Shown one piece after another: positions 24,870-34,625 of a stretch of DNA of 64,000 nt. Source of the DNA: Cynocephalus volans (taxonomy: Eukaryota; Chordata; Mammalia; Dermoptera; Cynocephalidae); contig NC_084463.1 in the NCBI RefSeq assembly GCF_027409185.1, positions 114,396,133 through 114,460,132 on the forward strand. Reading direction: 5' to 3'. Under the pieces are notes generated by a model. The model made no database searches. It was not told the DNA's origin and saw only the letters and a program-made list of their open reading frames with translations. A program made the position numbers and the translations under genes. Numbering within the stretch: the stretch's first letter is position 1; each line of letters begins with the position of its first letter.

Positions 24870-25410
24870 TGTAGAACTCCTGGGGTAAATCCTTAAGCAT
24901 GTGCATACTGCTTGACTCTGCAATACTACTTCCAAGAATTTATTTTAAGAATATAATCAGAGATAATGCATGAGAATGTAAGTTCTTGAATACTCATCAC
25001 AGCATTGCTGTAATAGAAAAAAAATAGAAACTACTTAAATGCCAAACAACAGAGTATTGGTTAAATAAATTATGATTTATTCATGTAATGGAACGCTGCA
25101 CAACCATTAAAAACCATACTGTAGAAGAATATTGGTTGGCACAGAAAATATGATTTACTGAAGAGCAAATAGAGAAACAAAAAACTACAAAATGGTAATG
25201 ATGTCTTTTTTTTGTACAGAGAAGAATGTGTGCTGTTGTTATAGGCATAAAAAGTACTGAGAGGACAGACACTAGCCTGTTAACAGTGGTTGTCTTGGGA
25301 TGGGAGGCAGGGATGATTAGAAGGAATTTTTGTATTTTGGCTTTATACTATTCCGCTTTTTGTGTGTTTTTCTACCTTGAATATCTTTTTTATGTAATTA
25401 AAGAGGTGGG
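24870..25410 (+). repeat. Old L1 3' fragment
   Basis: GTGCATACTGCTTGACTCTG, CTACTTAAATGCCAAACAAC and TTCATGTAATGGAACGCTGC belong to the L1M 3' region. Confidence 0.6.
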
Positions 25411-25539
25411 GAGTGGAGGAGTTTCCCTACCCCATACTTGTTTTTCGTAAAGAAAAACACAACGAGTTGCCTGTGTGCCTGCAAAACCATTGTCACGATT
25501 CCCAGCATCTCCCACAGCCCCCGAGCTTGGGGAAACCAG

Positions 25540-26000
25540 GAGAACAGACTGAGTCGCAGCCTTGCTCTGAGAGCAAAGTCCGCAGATAACCGCAAGGAGC
25601 GAGGTCCGGAGGACAGCACAGGGGGTGGACAGATCTGAAGGGCAGGCTGGCGTGCAGACGGGCGCCACTTGGATCTGGAAGGACTCTGAGCCAGAACGTG
25701 CTGGGGTGCCGCCAGCGCGCTATGGACCAGGGGTGCTAGCCGGCTGTGCCCACAGCGATGCAGCGTTAAGCCCGTGAAAAGGCAAACCCACCAGGCGGAA
25801 GCGGCTCTGCAGGAGCCTCACCCGGCAGGCCGGTACCCTGCCGAGTGCTGCGCTGACCGCTCGGAGCCCCGCGTGCCGCCGCAGAGGAGCCGTAAACGAA
25901 GCTGATCGCTGGCAGGGCCGCCCTGGCAGCCAGCCTGCGAGTGATGCCAGGCTAATCGGGGCAGGCGGGGATCATGCGCTTCACCCTCAGGAGCCCTGGG
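25540..26000. other. Intergenic CpG-rich block, unexplained
   Basis: CpG dinucleotides are dense (for example GCCAGCGCGCTATGG, CTGACCGCTCGGAGCCCCGC, AGCCGTAAACGAAGC), while the flanks are CpG-poor. I find no ORF with a recognisable domain, no splice pattern I would defend and no known repeat. It lies 19 kb upstream of RRAS2. It could be an orphan CpG island (enhancer or non-coding RNA promoter), part of an unrecognised retroelement, or a degraded processed pseudogene. Confidence 0.6.
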
Positions 26001-26112
26001 CATTCCTCACGGGCTTCAGTTCTCCCCTCCGCATCCACCCAATGGACTGCTGGTCATACATTAAAAAGACAAAAACACAGAGAAATTAGGGTGACACACA
26101 AGGAATATGGAA

Positions 26113-26300
26113 GTGGGAATCAGGGGACCTAGATTTGACTCTCAACCCTTGTGGCCATGAGCAGGTCATCTTGCTGCTTCATGCCTCAGTTTCCACATCT
26201 GTGACATGGGAATAATGATAGTATTTACCCCAATAGGTAGCTGAGTCTTATTAGTGAAGATAAAAATGATATAAAAAAGGATATGTGAAAGCTGCTCTGT
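26113..26300 (+). repeat. MIR element
   Basis: GGGGACCTAGATTTGACTC, GCCTCAGTTTCCACATCTG and ACATGGGAATAATGATAG are classic MIR. Confidence 0.8.
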
Positions 26301-27165
26301 ATATTACAAAGGACTAAGCTAATGTCAGTCCTTGTTCATCAGATGTATACACTTAGGACTTAATAGTTGTCTAATTTTGAATGTTATTTGTATATACTGG
26401 TACTTTACCTCTTTCCACTTTCCACAGTTTACCATGGAAGACTATGGTGAAATAATAATTTAGAAGTAGGAAGGAAATCAGGCCCAAATCAAAGGAGGGC
26501 ATATACCTGCCAATATAATGATCAATAAAATCTCTGACATTAAATTTTGAATTTAGTTCTGGGTTTCACAGCAAAGTGTGAAAGGAACCATGACCAGGTA
26601 TTTTGTGCTCATTGTTGGAAGGGAAGATTAGTACAGAGGAGAGAGTTAAGCAGGTTAGGTGTCCTCAGGGGAAATAAAATATTCTCTAAATCCACATTGC
26701 CCAAGTGTCAGTTGTTTACAAACAACCCTTATGTAATTTGCTGTATTTATATGCCATATGTACTTTTAGTTAAAGATTTTTTTAAAAAACAGTCTAACAA
26801 AAATTATTTCATATGAAAAAATATATATCACTTCTTTAAGTGTTTGTTTTATATTTTTCCTAATATACTCTATTAAAAAATACACAACCATTGAAGTAGA
26901 AAATGTTCATCCTTTAACCATTTAAGATCATCTCATATGTCACGTAAGATGTTATGAGTACAAAGTAATATTTAATTTTAAAAATAAATTTAAAAAATAA
27001 ATAAAATAAATAAAATTAAAAAAATAAAAATAGAGAGATGTATACGTACATAGCATGTGTGGGCTATGCATACCACACTTTGGGAAACTCTGCTCTCTTT
27101 GTTTGCCGAACCCCTTACAGAGCCCCTCATGGCATGTCCACACTGACTGAGATCCTAGATACCAC
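26301..27165. other. AT-rich, no recognised element
   Basis: An A-rich AAATAAAT tract at 26975-27030 may be the remains of a SINE tail. No gene seen. Confidence 0.4.
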
Positions 27166-27169
27166 TAGA

Positions 27170-27290
27170 GCCAACTCCCTTTACAGACTACACCTGTAGA
27201 GAGTGAGGCCCAGCAAAGGGACCTTCCCGAGATTACACATCATGGGAAGGACAAGCTGAAACCTCCTGACCTCAGTCCAATGCCCTGACA
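27170..27290 (-). repeat. MIR-like fragment
   Basis: CTTTACAGACTACACCTG, GAGGCCCAGCAAAGGGACC and GATTACACATCATGGG. Confidence 0.5.
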
Positions 27291-28205
27291 CCCCTTTACC
27301 CACTGCCTCTCCCTGGGTACCCCATCACCACTGTCCTAGTTGACCCCTCAGTCAGGGCCTGTGCTCACAATATCCCATGAATGTGTCCATGTCTAATTCT
27401 GAGAGGAAGTTAGTCAATGTGATTTGGGCAGCTCCCTAGAACCACCTTGGATTCTCTCCTAGTGTCTTTCCCTAGATTATGAACTCCAGGAGGGGAAGAG
27501 CCATGAATTAGGAGGTTGGTGTGGAACCATCAGTGTGAGCGCAGAATTTTATAGAGCTCATCTTAACAAGTAGGTGGTGAATAAGCTTTGGACAAATGGC
27601 ACAGGATAAAAAGAAGTAGCCAAAGGAGCCAAAGACTTTCCAGGGCTCAGAACTACTGGCAGGCTGCGTGCAGTTTTTGAATGAAGGCACCCTGCAGGAA
27701 GGCACTCTGCAGAGGAAACAGCCCAGGATTCCCCACCTAAGGCTGAGCTCACCCAAAGAATGGAGGCTGTTTTAACTGGTCTCCCAGAGGAGCTGCCTTT
27801 CATAATTTGTCCACCTGAGGGGTACCTGCTTGTGATATGCCATAAGGTGCTATATGAGCTAGCAGAGCCCACTTGGGTTCCAAGGAAAGTTATGGCAATC
27901 AAGGACTGCAAGGTAATAACCTGAAACCCAGATGGGTTCCCTGGCACCAGACAGGGATATATCTCCCTCTCTCAGAGGCCTCCTAGGGCCCTGCAGAGCT
28001 GATGAGCAGTGCTGCCTTGGACCAGTGAGGACAACCTGCAGAGCTCATCTGGAGTTAAGCACTAATACAGATTTGGGCTGGGAGGGAGGGTACAGAGACC
28101 TCACCAAGTCTGCTCATCATTCTGCCAACACTCAGGGTGGACATGAGAACAGCCTTTTTGGCTCTCCTCAGCCTCCGCTAGGTATTGCTGCTTGGGCTGA
28201 AGGAA
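27291..28205. other. No recognised element
   Basis: Single-copy-looking sequence. ORFs at 27508-27947 (minus) and 27932-28357 (plus) lack any domain and are not called. Confidence 0.4.
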
Positions 28206-28320
28206 CAAGCCCTGGATTAGGAGCCAGGAGTCTAGATTACTTGCTCTGCGTGATGTTGGGCAAGTCACTTTGTCACTCTGGGCTTCAGTTTCCTCATCTA
28301 CACAATCATTTGCCTAATTC
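28205..28320 (+). repeat. MIR fragment
   Basis: GATGTTGGGCAAGTCACTTT and GGCTTCAGTTTCCTCATC. Confidence 0.7.
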
Positions 28321-29265
28321 TTGTTCTGCTGCAAGAATTAGGAAATTTAGGTTCTGAGGTCAGACACACTTGGTCTCTAGCCCTGTTCTTCCCAAAGGAA
28401 CTCAGAGTTCAGCAAAGGACATAGACACATAAACAAAGATGTACAATAGAGACCGTCACCAAAGCAATGATCTTGCTTCTTATTCAAGCCAGCACAATGA
28501 GTGGCAGAGTGCGGACTAGAATGTAGGGCTGGACTCTAACAGAGAGACACATCAAACAGATAATCATACAAATAACTAATTAAATGGCTAATCATAAATG
28601 TGACAGTTGCTGCAAAGGAAAAGTAGAAGATGCTATGCCAACACAAAATAGATCATAACATGATAGATAAGCTCTCGTAAAGATTTTGGACTTTCTCCAA
28701 AGAGTAACAGGAAATCATCTAAGCAAAAGAGTGATAGTAAAAGTTTGCTGCAATGAAGACTAGACTGGAAGGAGGTGAGCGTGCAGACATGGATGCCTGT
28801 TAGGTGGCTCTTGCAATAATCCACACAAGAGATAGTAATGACGTGGGTTAGGGCAATGGGGAGACTAGACCAATAGAGGTAGAACCATCAGGACACAATG
28901 ATGGATTAAATGTGAAAAAAGGAAGGGAGAGAGTTATGTTAAAGACAACTCCCATGTTACTGGACGGCAAAACAGGGTGAGTGATGGTGCCATTTACTGA
29001 GATCAGGGTAATAGAGGAGGAGCAGTTTTTTGGGGGGAATCTTTAGTTCAGCTTCGGACATATTGGGTTTTGTAGTTGTGTTGGTTGTGTTTTGGTTTGT
29101 TTTGGTCTGGATAGAGTGAATTTGCCTGTGAAACTGAGAAAGCAGTTGGATACAGGGGTCCCTTTGTCAAAGAGAGGATTGGGCTTTGGAGTCAACCCAA
29201 TATGGCAACTGAAGCCACACTGGACAGGGAGAGACAGTGTGCTTAGCCCTAAAGCACAGTAGGGG
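28321..29265. repeat. Probable L2-type LINE remnants
   Basis: Patches such as GGACTTTCTCCAAAGAGTAA, then CAGGAAATCATCTAAGCAAA and GCAATGAAGACTAGACTGG, resemble degraded L2 3' sequence. Ends unclear. Confidence 0.35.
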
Positions 29266-29267
29266 TA

Positions 29268-29415
29268 GATGGAGCACAGGCTTTGCAATGGCACCCACTG
29301 AATTTAGTTCCCTCTCAGCCACCAGCTATGTGACCTCTGAGCATAAGATGACTCATTTGTAAAATGAAAATGATTCCTACCTCACCAAATTATTGTGAGA
29401 ATTATACTATATTAC
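29268..29415 (+). repeat. MIR fragment
   Basis: CCACCAGCTATGTGACCTCT and ACTCATTTGTAAAATGAAAA, then TACCTCACCAAATTATTGTG. Confidence 0.7.
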
Positions 29416-29507
29416 AATTAACAGTTCAAGAGACTCTCATCTATTATATGTAAGGATATTTCAGACAAGCACTTTGCACTATATATTATAAGCTTGGTGT
29501 AAAATTG

Positions 29508-29850
29508 CTATGATCTGAATGTTTGTGAACCCCTAAAATTTATATGTTGAAATCCTAACTGGTAAGTTGATGGTATTGGGAGGCCCGGCTTTTGGGAGGT
29601 GATTAGCTCTTATGAATGGGATTAATGCCCTTATAAAAGAGATCCAAGAGAGATCTCTCACCCCTTCCACCATGTGAGGTTACAGTGAGAAGATGACTGT
29701 CTACAAGGAAGCAGGCCCTCACCAGAACCCAACCATGCTGGCACCTTGATCTTGGACTTCTCAGCTTCTAGAACTATGAACAATAAATTTCTGTTGTTTA
29801 TAAGCCACCCCTTCTATGGTATTTTGTTATAGCAGCCTGAAGAAACCTAT
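29508..29850 (+). repeat. MaLR-type LTR, solo
   Basis: Same family as 13264-13618: GCTATGATCTGAATGTTTGT, GCCCTTATAAAAGAGATCC and AATAAATTTCTGTTGTTTAT. Confidence 0.75.
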
Positions 29851-29899
29851 ACAATTTACTTGAACAAAATAACGATTCCAAAGCCCGTATAGTAGAGAG

Positions 29900-30150
29900 A
29901 CCATACAGCAGAGTTTTACACAGGTATTTCAGGGATAAACAACCTTGAGTTCAAGCGTGGGCTTATCACTTCCCAGCTGCATGACTCTGGGCAATTATTT
30001 ACTGAGCTTCCTTTTCTGAAAAATTGAGAGAATAATAGAATCCACCTCTGGATTACTGTATGGATTAAATGAAATAATGATGTAAGGTACCTTGACTTAC
30101 TAAGCTCAACATGCTAATTACTCTTATTATACGTAGAACAGCATCTGGCG
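29900..30150 (+). repeat. MIR element
   Basis: TGAGTTCAAGCGTGGGC, AGCTGCATGACTCTGGGC and GATTACTGTATGGATTAAAT. Confidence 0.7.
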
Positions 30151-31239
30151 CACAGTGAGTATTCATTACGAGTTTCTTCCCCTACCTTTTCCTCACCATT
30201 CCTGCAGCCTCCCTGGTTCCATCTGTACACATATTAGGTGCACAGTCCTTACTCAGGGACTGTTCACAGAGGCACAAGAGCTCTCTGTGTTCTAATTTCT
30301 CACAGCACTTCCAACTCAGCCCTCTCTACAGCAAGCTATTCTCTCCCATCATTCAACAAGCACAAGAGATAATATAGGACACTGTTGTGTTGTTCTCAAG
30401 TACCGGCTCCTCTCCCTCACTGGGAATGTAAGAGACGGAGGCTCTAGGCCATATGCTCACAGCATCAGCTGTGTTTCCATGACGACCAGCCCAGCATAAC
30501 TAGATGTTTCAGCAGAGATGAGCTGTGACACCCAGCTCCCCACAGAATGTGGCTGACTAGCTATTATTATCTTGCCGCACTGAGCTGAGGACTAAAGCAT
30601 TTTGGATGTGGCTCTGAGGGGTAGAGAAGTTTGTGTTTGCATAAGTAGGAGACTGAATTTGGGAGTGCACTTGCTGCTCATTGCAGCAGTAACTGTTTGG
30701 TCTGTAATAAGTTTTAAAAAATCTAAAAACAAAACAAAAATTTGGTTTTTAAATGCCACAGCAGAGGAAGGTACCTCTTGCTATGTGAACAATATGAAAG
30801 TTCAGACCTAATTCTTCCTAAGAAGGTTATGGAAGACATCATTTTTACAAAATCTGTGGATATTTTCTCTATTTTTTAAAAAGGAAACATACTATAAATG
30901 TATTAGTTAGGGTACTTTCAGCTGCAAGTAATGGGAAAATCAACCAAAACTGTTTAAATAATTAGGACAGTTATCTCATGCTTCAGGAAATCTGGAGATG
31001 AGCCATTTCAAGGCTGGTTAATTCAGTGGCTCAGAGATATCAGCAGTACCCGAGAACTTTCTTTCTGCTCTTCTGTCCTTGTCATATCTGCAATGTCTTC
31101 CCTCAGGGTCAAGATGGCCAAAGCATGTTCAGGTGTCACAAGCAGACATTTCATCTCATTTGCTCCTGTTCATCCCTTTAAGTGAAGAAAACCTCCCCAA
31201 CCCTCCTTTTGCAGACTTTTTATCAAGTTCCATTGGCCG
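30151..31239. other. Mostly unrecognised; one old repeat at about 30905-31200
   Basis: The part from TAGGGTACTTTCAGCTGCAA to AAACCTCCCCAACCCTCC looks like an ancient interspersed repeat of uncertain family. The rest, including an ORF at 30602-30811, shows nothing recognisable. Confidence 0.35.
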
Positions 31240-31971
31240 TGATTAGTGCCCAGGGTCATGCCTTCACCATGGGTTCAGGGTCGAGGATTTGGATTTTATC
31301 TCAAAGGAAATGGGGAGCCATTAAAGAATTTTCAACCAGGCAACAGTCATAGATTTCTGTTTTCGATAGATCACTTAGAGAGCAATATGGAGGATGGAAC
31401 AGAGGGAGAGAAAGACAAGAAAGAGAAACCTGTTGGCAAACTTGCAAAATCCATATGAGAAATGATGAGAACTGTACTAAGGTAGTGATGATGGGAATTG
31501 GGGTTAGGAATTAGGAAAGACAGAGCAAATCAGAGACGTTAAGTTGTCATTGGCATTAGACACAGATAGATTGGCTAGACATCTACTTAGATTTCTTGTT
31601 TTTGGAGCTGAGTAAAAGTGTCTTGCCACCAACCGAACTGAAGAACATCACAGGAGCAAATTTAAAGGAGATGATGATTGGCTTAATTGTGTAAATGTTG
31701 AGTTTGGGGACCCTGATATATCCAGGAAGTAGGACAACATAAAGGCTGGAAGCTCAGGAAAGAGATATGGAGCTGGGAATTGTTAGCATGCAAGGCATTT
31801 GTTAAAGCCAATGGAATGGATGAGATCATTTACAGCAGCAAGGGAAGGGTGCCAAGGACAGAATCCTGGGTGAACAACATTTAAGGAATGGGCTGTGAAT
31901 GAGAATTCAGTGAAAAAAGATGGATTCAGAGAAATCAGAGAGAGAGGAAGAGAACCAGGAGCGAGTGGTGT
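31240..31971 (+). repeat. L2-like old LINE, left part (interrupted by the provirus)
   Basis: GATTTTATCTCAAAGGAAAT, then GGGGAGCCATTAAAGAATTT and GATAGATCACTTAGAG, is L2-related. It continues after the provirus from 40731, so the provirus inserted into this older repeat. Confidence 0.55.
31968..31971. repeat. Provirus target-site duplication, left copy (GTGT)
   Basis: GTGT immediately precedes the 5' LTR and is repeated at 40727-40730 after the 3' LTR. Four base pairs is the duplication length expected of gammaretroviral integrase. Confidence 0.9.
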
Positions 31972-32425
31972 TGAAAGAAGTGTTTTCCAAGCTAGCCGCA
32001 GTAACGCCATTCCGCAAGGCCAAGAAATTCATAAAGGGGTGTGCGAGGTAGACTGATTTAGCTTATGCCATTTTTACTGTTTGAAAAGTGTTCTTGTTTA
32101 AAAGCCCCCCAACACCTGTGGTAAAAATTGAAGGTTAAAAATTGTGCTGTACTTAAAAAAATTTTAAGTTCTGCCTGCCTTTGCTGTTTCCCACCTATGC
32201 TGTCTCTGACTGATAACACCAAGAGCTGTATCTGGATGTATCTAGACAACCTAAGGAAGAAACCGCCCTGTGAAAGTTTTTGCTGTCCCTAAGTGATTAA
32301 CTCGCTTCTTTCAGCTTCTGTTATCAGCTTGCACTAGGCCTCCCAGAGCAGTTTCCAGGGCGCCCTTCAACTGTTTCAAGAACTCCCACATGACCGGAGC
32401 CCACCCCTGGCCTTGTTTAAACCGA

Positions 32426-32473
32426 CCAATTACCTTGCTTCTCGCTTCTGTACCCGCGCTTTTTGCTATAAAA
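32426..32473 (+). promoter_or_regulatory. 5' LTR promoter: CCAAT box and TATA box
   Basis: CCAAT at 32426-32430 and TATAAAA at 32467-32473 are spaced as in gammaretroviral U3 promoters. The inferred cap site is about 32497. No tandem enhancer repeat is seen in this U3. Confidence 0.88.
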
Positions 32474-32542
32474 CAAGCTCAAAAACTCTACTCGGCGCGC
32501 CAGTCCACCGAGAGACTGAGCCGCCCGGGTACCCGTGTATTC

Positions 32543-32548
32543 AATAAA
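32543..32548 (+). promoter_or_regulatory. Polyadenylation signal in 5' LTR R region
   Basis: AATAAA lies within R, followed by CTCTTGC-type cleavage-site sequence. In the 5' LTR it is normally bypassed. Confidence 0.85.
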
Positions 32549-32642
32549 ACCTCTTGCTAATTGCATCCGAAGCCGTGGTCTCGTTGTTCCTTGGGAGGGT
32601 CTCTCCTGACTGAGTGATTGCCCAAATCAGGCGTCTCTCATT

Positions 32643-32660
32643 TGGGGGCTCGTCCGGGAT
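32643..32660 (+). other. Primer-binding site, tRNA-Pro type
   Basis: TGGGGGCTCGTCCGGGAT follows the 5' LTR after two T residues. This 18-mer is the standard gammaretroviral site for the 3' end of tRNA-Pro, which primes minus-strand DNA synthesis. It appears undamaged. Confidence 0.95.
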
Positions 32661-32698
32661 CAGACCCCCACCCAGGGACCACCGACCCACCAACGGGA

Positions 32699-32701
32699 GG
32701 T
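32699..32701 (+). promoter_or_regulatory. Major splice donor in the leader
   Basis: The context CGGGAG|GTAAGC (break after 32699) matches the gammaretroviral major donor used for subgenomic env RNA. Confidence 0.8.
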
Positions 32702-32868
32702 AAGCTGGCCAGCGATCGCTCCGTGTCTTGTTTCTGTGTCTGACTCCGTAACTCTGACTGTCCCTCTGAGTGCGCGCATTTTGGTTTCAGTTTGTTCCGG
32801 GCTGATCGCTCTGTGAGCGACGTGTGAGTAGCGAACAGACGTGTTCGGGGGCTCACCGCCCGGTAATC

Positions 32869-33084
32869 CTGGGAGACGTCCCAGGATCAGGGGAGGACCA
32901 GGGACGCCTGGTGGACCCCTCAGGAGAGGATCATTATGTTCTGATCCCACTGCCGCGTCTAGAGAGGCGCGCTCTGCCATCTGACTCCTTCTTTTGTCTC
33001 TACGCTACTCGATCTCGCCGCCGTTTCTGGTTTCTTTTTGTTTTGTTCCTGATAGGCCTCTGTGTCGTGGTCCCTCTCTTCGAA
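32869..33084 (+). CDS. GlycoGag leader, in-frame N-terminal extension of Gag with CUG start
   Basis: Gammaretroviruses of the MLV, FeLV and GALV type can start a longer, glycosylated Gag at a CUG upstream of the Gag AUG. The product is a type II membrane protein that aids release and counters host restriction. Here the gag frame is open upstream from 32806 to the Gag ATG with no stop. The best initiator is CTG at 32869, with A at -3 and G at +4, followed by LGDVPG, the start I associate with this product. The 72-residue extension ends in a basic cluster (RSRRR) and a hydrophobic segment ([18 protein letters not shown]) that can act as signal anchor. A GTG at 32824 is an alternative start. Because the glycoGag shares the gag frame, the A9 lesion downstream affects it too, but only near its C-terminus. 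Confidence 0.75.
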
Positions 33085-34413
33085 ATGGGACAAAATAACT
33101 CTACCCCTCTCTCCCTCACTCTAGATCACTGGAGGGACGTGAGAGCAAGGGCTCACAATCTGTCCGTGGAAATCAGAAAGGGAAAATGGCGGACCTTTTG
33201 TTCCTCCGAGTGGCCCACGTTCGGTGTCGGGTGGCCGCCGGAAGGAACTTTTAATGTTTCTGTTATTTCCGCAGTTAAAAGGATTGTCTTTCAGGAAATC
33301 GGGGGACACCCGGACCAAGTTCCATATATCGTGGTGTGGCAAGACCTCGCCCAGAGTCCCCCACCATGGATGCCGCCCTCCGTCAAGGTCGCTGTCGTCT
33401 CCAGTCCAGAGAGGCCATCCGCTCCTCCCCGACCCCCCATCTACCCGGCAACAGACGACTTGCTCCTTCTCTCTGAGCCCCCGCCCTATCCGGCAGCCCT
33501 GCCACCTCCTCTGGCCCCTCAGGCGGTCGGACCGGCGCCGGGCCAGGCGCCCGATATTTCCGATCCTGAGGGACCAGCCGCGGGGACCAGGAGTCGCCGT
33601 GCCCGCAGTCCGGCAGACGACTCGGGTCCTGACTCCACTGTGATTTTACCCCTCCGAGCCATAGGACCCCCAGCCGAGCCCAACGGCCTAGTCCCTCTGC
33701 AATATTGGCCTTTCTCTTCAGCAGATCTTTATAATTGGAAATCTAATCATCCTTCTTTTTCTGAAAATCCAGCAGGACTCACGGGGCTCCTTGAGTCTCT
33801 TATGTTTTCTCATCAGCCCACCTGGGACGATTGCCAACAGCTCCTACAGATTCTCTTCACCACGGAGGAACGAGAAAGGATTCTCCTTGAGGCCCGCAAG
33901 AATGTCCTGGGGGACAACGGGGCCCCTACTCAACTCGACAACCTCATTAATGAGGCCTTCCCCCTCAATCGACCTCAGTGGGACTACAACACAGCCGCAG
34001 GTAGGGAGCGTCTCCTGGTCTACCGCCGGACTCTAGTGGCAGGTCTCAAAGGGGCAGCTCGGCGCCCCACCAATTTGGCTAAGGTAAGAGAGGTCTTACA
34101 AGGACCGGCAGAACCCCCTTCGGTTTTCTTAGAACGCCTAATGGAGGCCTATAGGAGATACACTCCGTTTGAGCCCTCTTCTGAGGGGCAGCAGGCTGCA
34201 GTTGCCATGGCCTTCATCGGACAGTCAGCCCCAGATATTAAAAAAAAGTTACAGAGGCTAGAGGGGCTCCAAGATTATTCCTTGCAAGATTTAGTGAGGG
34301 AGGCAGAAAAAGTGTACCACAAAAGGGAGACAGAAGAAGAAAGACAAGAAAGAGAAAAAAAAGAGGCAGAAGAGAGAGAAAGGCGGCGCGATAAGCGCCA
34401 AAAAAAAACTTGA
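33085..34413 (+). CDS. gag: Gag, matrix-p12-capsid portion (open; frame changes before nucleocapsid)
   Basis: This is the structural polyprotein for virion assembly at the plasma membrane. The ATG at 33085 gives MGQNNS, a Gly-2 myristoylation signal that fixes the start. Matrix spans roughly residues 1-110. A proline-rich p12 follows with two PPXY-type late-domain motifs, PPIY near residue 119 and PPPY at residues 132-135, which recruit NEDD4-family ligases. Capsid probably starts at Pro-189 (33649). The major homology region lies around residues 339-364 (QGPAEPP through the YTPFEP block). It ends in a charged Lys/Arg/Glu helix encoded at about 34320-34400. The frame then meets TGA at 34411, after nine A residues at 34400-34408, giving 442 residues where about 520 is normal. 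Nucleocapsid is intact but in the -1 frame (next entry). The frame change may be a mutation, an assembly slip in the homopolymer, or a recoding site. Confidence 0.93.
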   Translation: MGQNNSTPLSLTLDHWRDVRARAHNLSVEIRKGKWRTFCSSEWPTFGVGWPPEGTFNVSVISAVKRIVFQEIGGHPDQVPYIVVWQDLAQSPPPWMPPSVKVAVVSSPERPSAPPRPPIYPATDDLLLLSEPPPYPAALPPPLAPQAVGPAPGQAPDISDPEGPAAGTRSRRARSPADDSGPDSTVILPLRAIGPPAEPNGLVPLQYWPFSSADLYNWKSNHPSFSENPAGLTGLLESLMFSHQPTWDDCQQLLQILFTTEERERILLEARKNVLGDNGAPTQLDNLINEAFPLNRPQWDYNTAAGRERLLVYRRTLVAGLKGAARRPTNLAKVREVLQGPAEPPSVFLERLMEAYRRYTPFEPSSEGQQAAVAMAFIGQSAPDIKKKLQRLEGLQDYSLQDLVREAEKVYHKRETEEERQEREKKEAEERERRRDKRQKKT

Positions 34414-34625
34414 CTAGGATTTTGGCCGCAGTGATAAGTGAAAAAGGTTCTAGAGATAGGCAGACAGGGAATTTGAGCAACCAGGCAAAAAAGACACCTA
34501 GGGATAAAAGATCTCCTCTGGACAAAGACCAGTGCGCATACTGTAAAGAAAAGGGTCACTGGGCAAGAGAATGTCCCCGAAAGAAAAACGTCAGAGAAGC
34601 CAAAGTTCTGTCCCTAGATGACTAG
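34414..34625 (+). pseudogene. gag: Gag nucleocapsid portion, displaced to the -1 frame
   Basis: Reading in the frame shared with pol, this segment encodes the end of capsid/spacer (ILAAVIS) and nucleocapsid. Nucleocapsid has a single CCHC zinc knuckle, [14 protein letters not shown], at 34533-34574, which binds the packaging signal. It ends VLSLDD and a TAG at 34623-34625. Single-knuckle NC directly before an amber stop is characteristic of gammaretroviruses. No stop interrupts it. It is separated from the capsid frame only by the change in the A9 run, so without recoding or slippage Gag made here lacks NC and particles should not package RNA efficiently. Confidence 0.85.
34623..34625 (+). 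promoter_or_regulatory. Gag-Pol amber readthrough codon
   Basis: TAG separates the NC frame from the protease frame with no change of frame. The following bases (GGGAGTCAAGG) have the G-rich purine start seen at gammaretroviral readthrough stops, where a downstream pseudoknot makes a few percent of ribosomes insert an amino acid. The pseudoknot was not folded here. Confidence 0.85.

Larger units (their letters stand above)
31972..32640 (+). repeat. Provirus 5' LTR (669 bp)
   Basis: It begins TGAAAGAAG and ends GCGTCTCTCA, with the TG...CA termini needed for integration. U3 is about 31972-32496, R about 32497-32568 and U5 about 32569-32640. R is placed by GCGCCAGTC about 24 bases after the TATA box and by the AATAAA signal. 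A 63-codon antisense ORF occurs in both LTRs only because the LTRs are identical. Confidence 0.96.
32661..33084 (+). other. 5' leader (packaging and dimerisation region)
   Basis: This untranslated leader lies between the PBS and the Gag AUG. By position it should contain the packaging signal. I cannot fold it here. It also contains the glycoGag extension. Confidence 0.6.

Noticed and set aside
34400..34413. Confident call of programmed -1 frameshifting in gag
   Set aside because: The heptamer is present, but related viruses read this region in one frame, no structure was folded, and homopolymer errors are common. It is kept only as a possibility.
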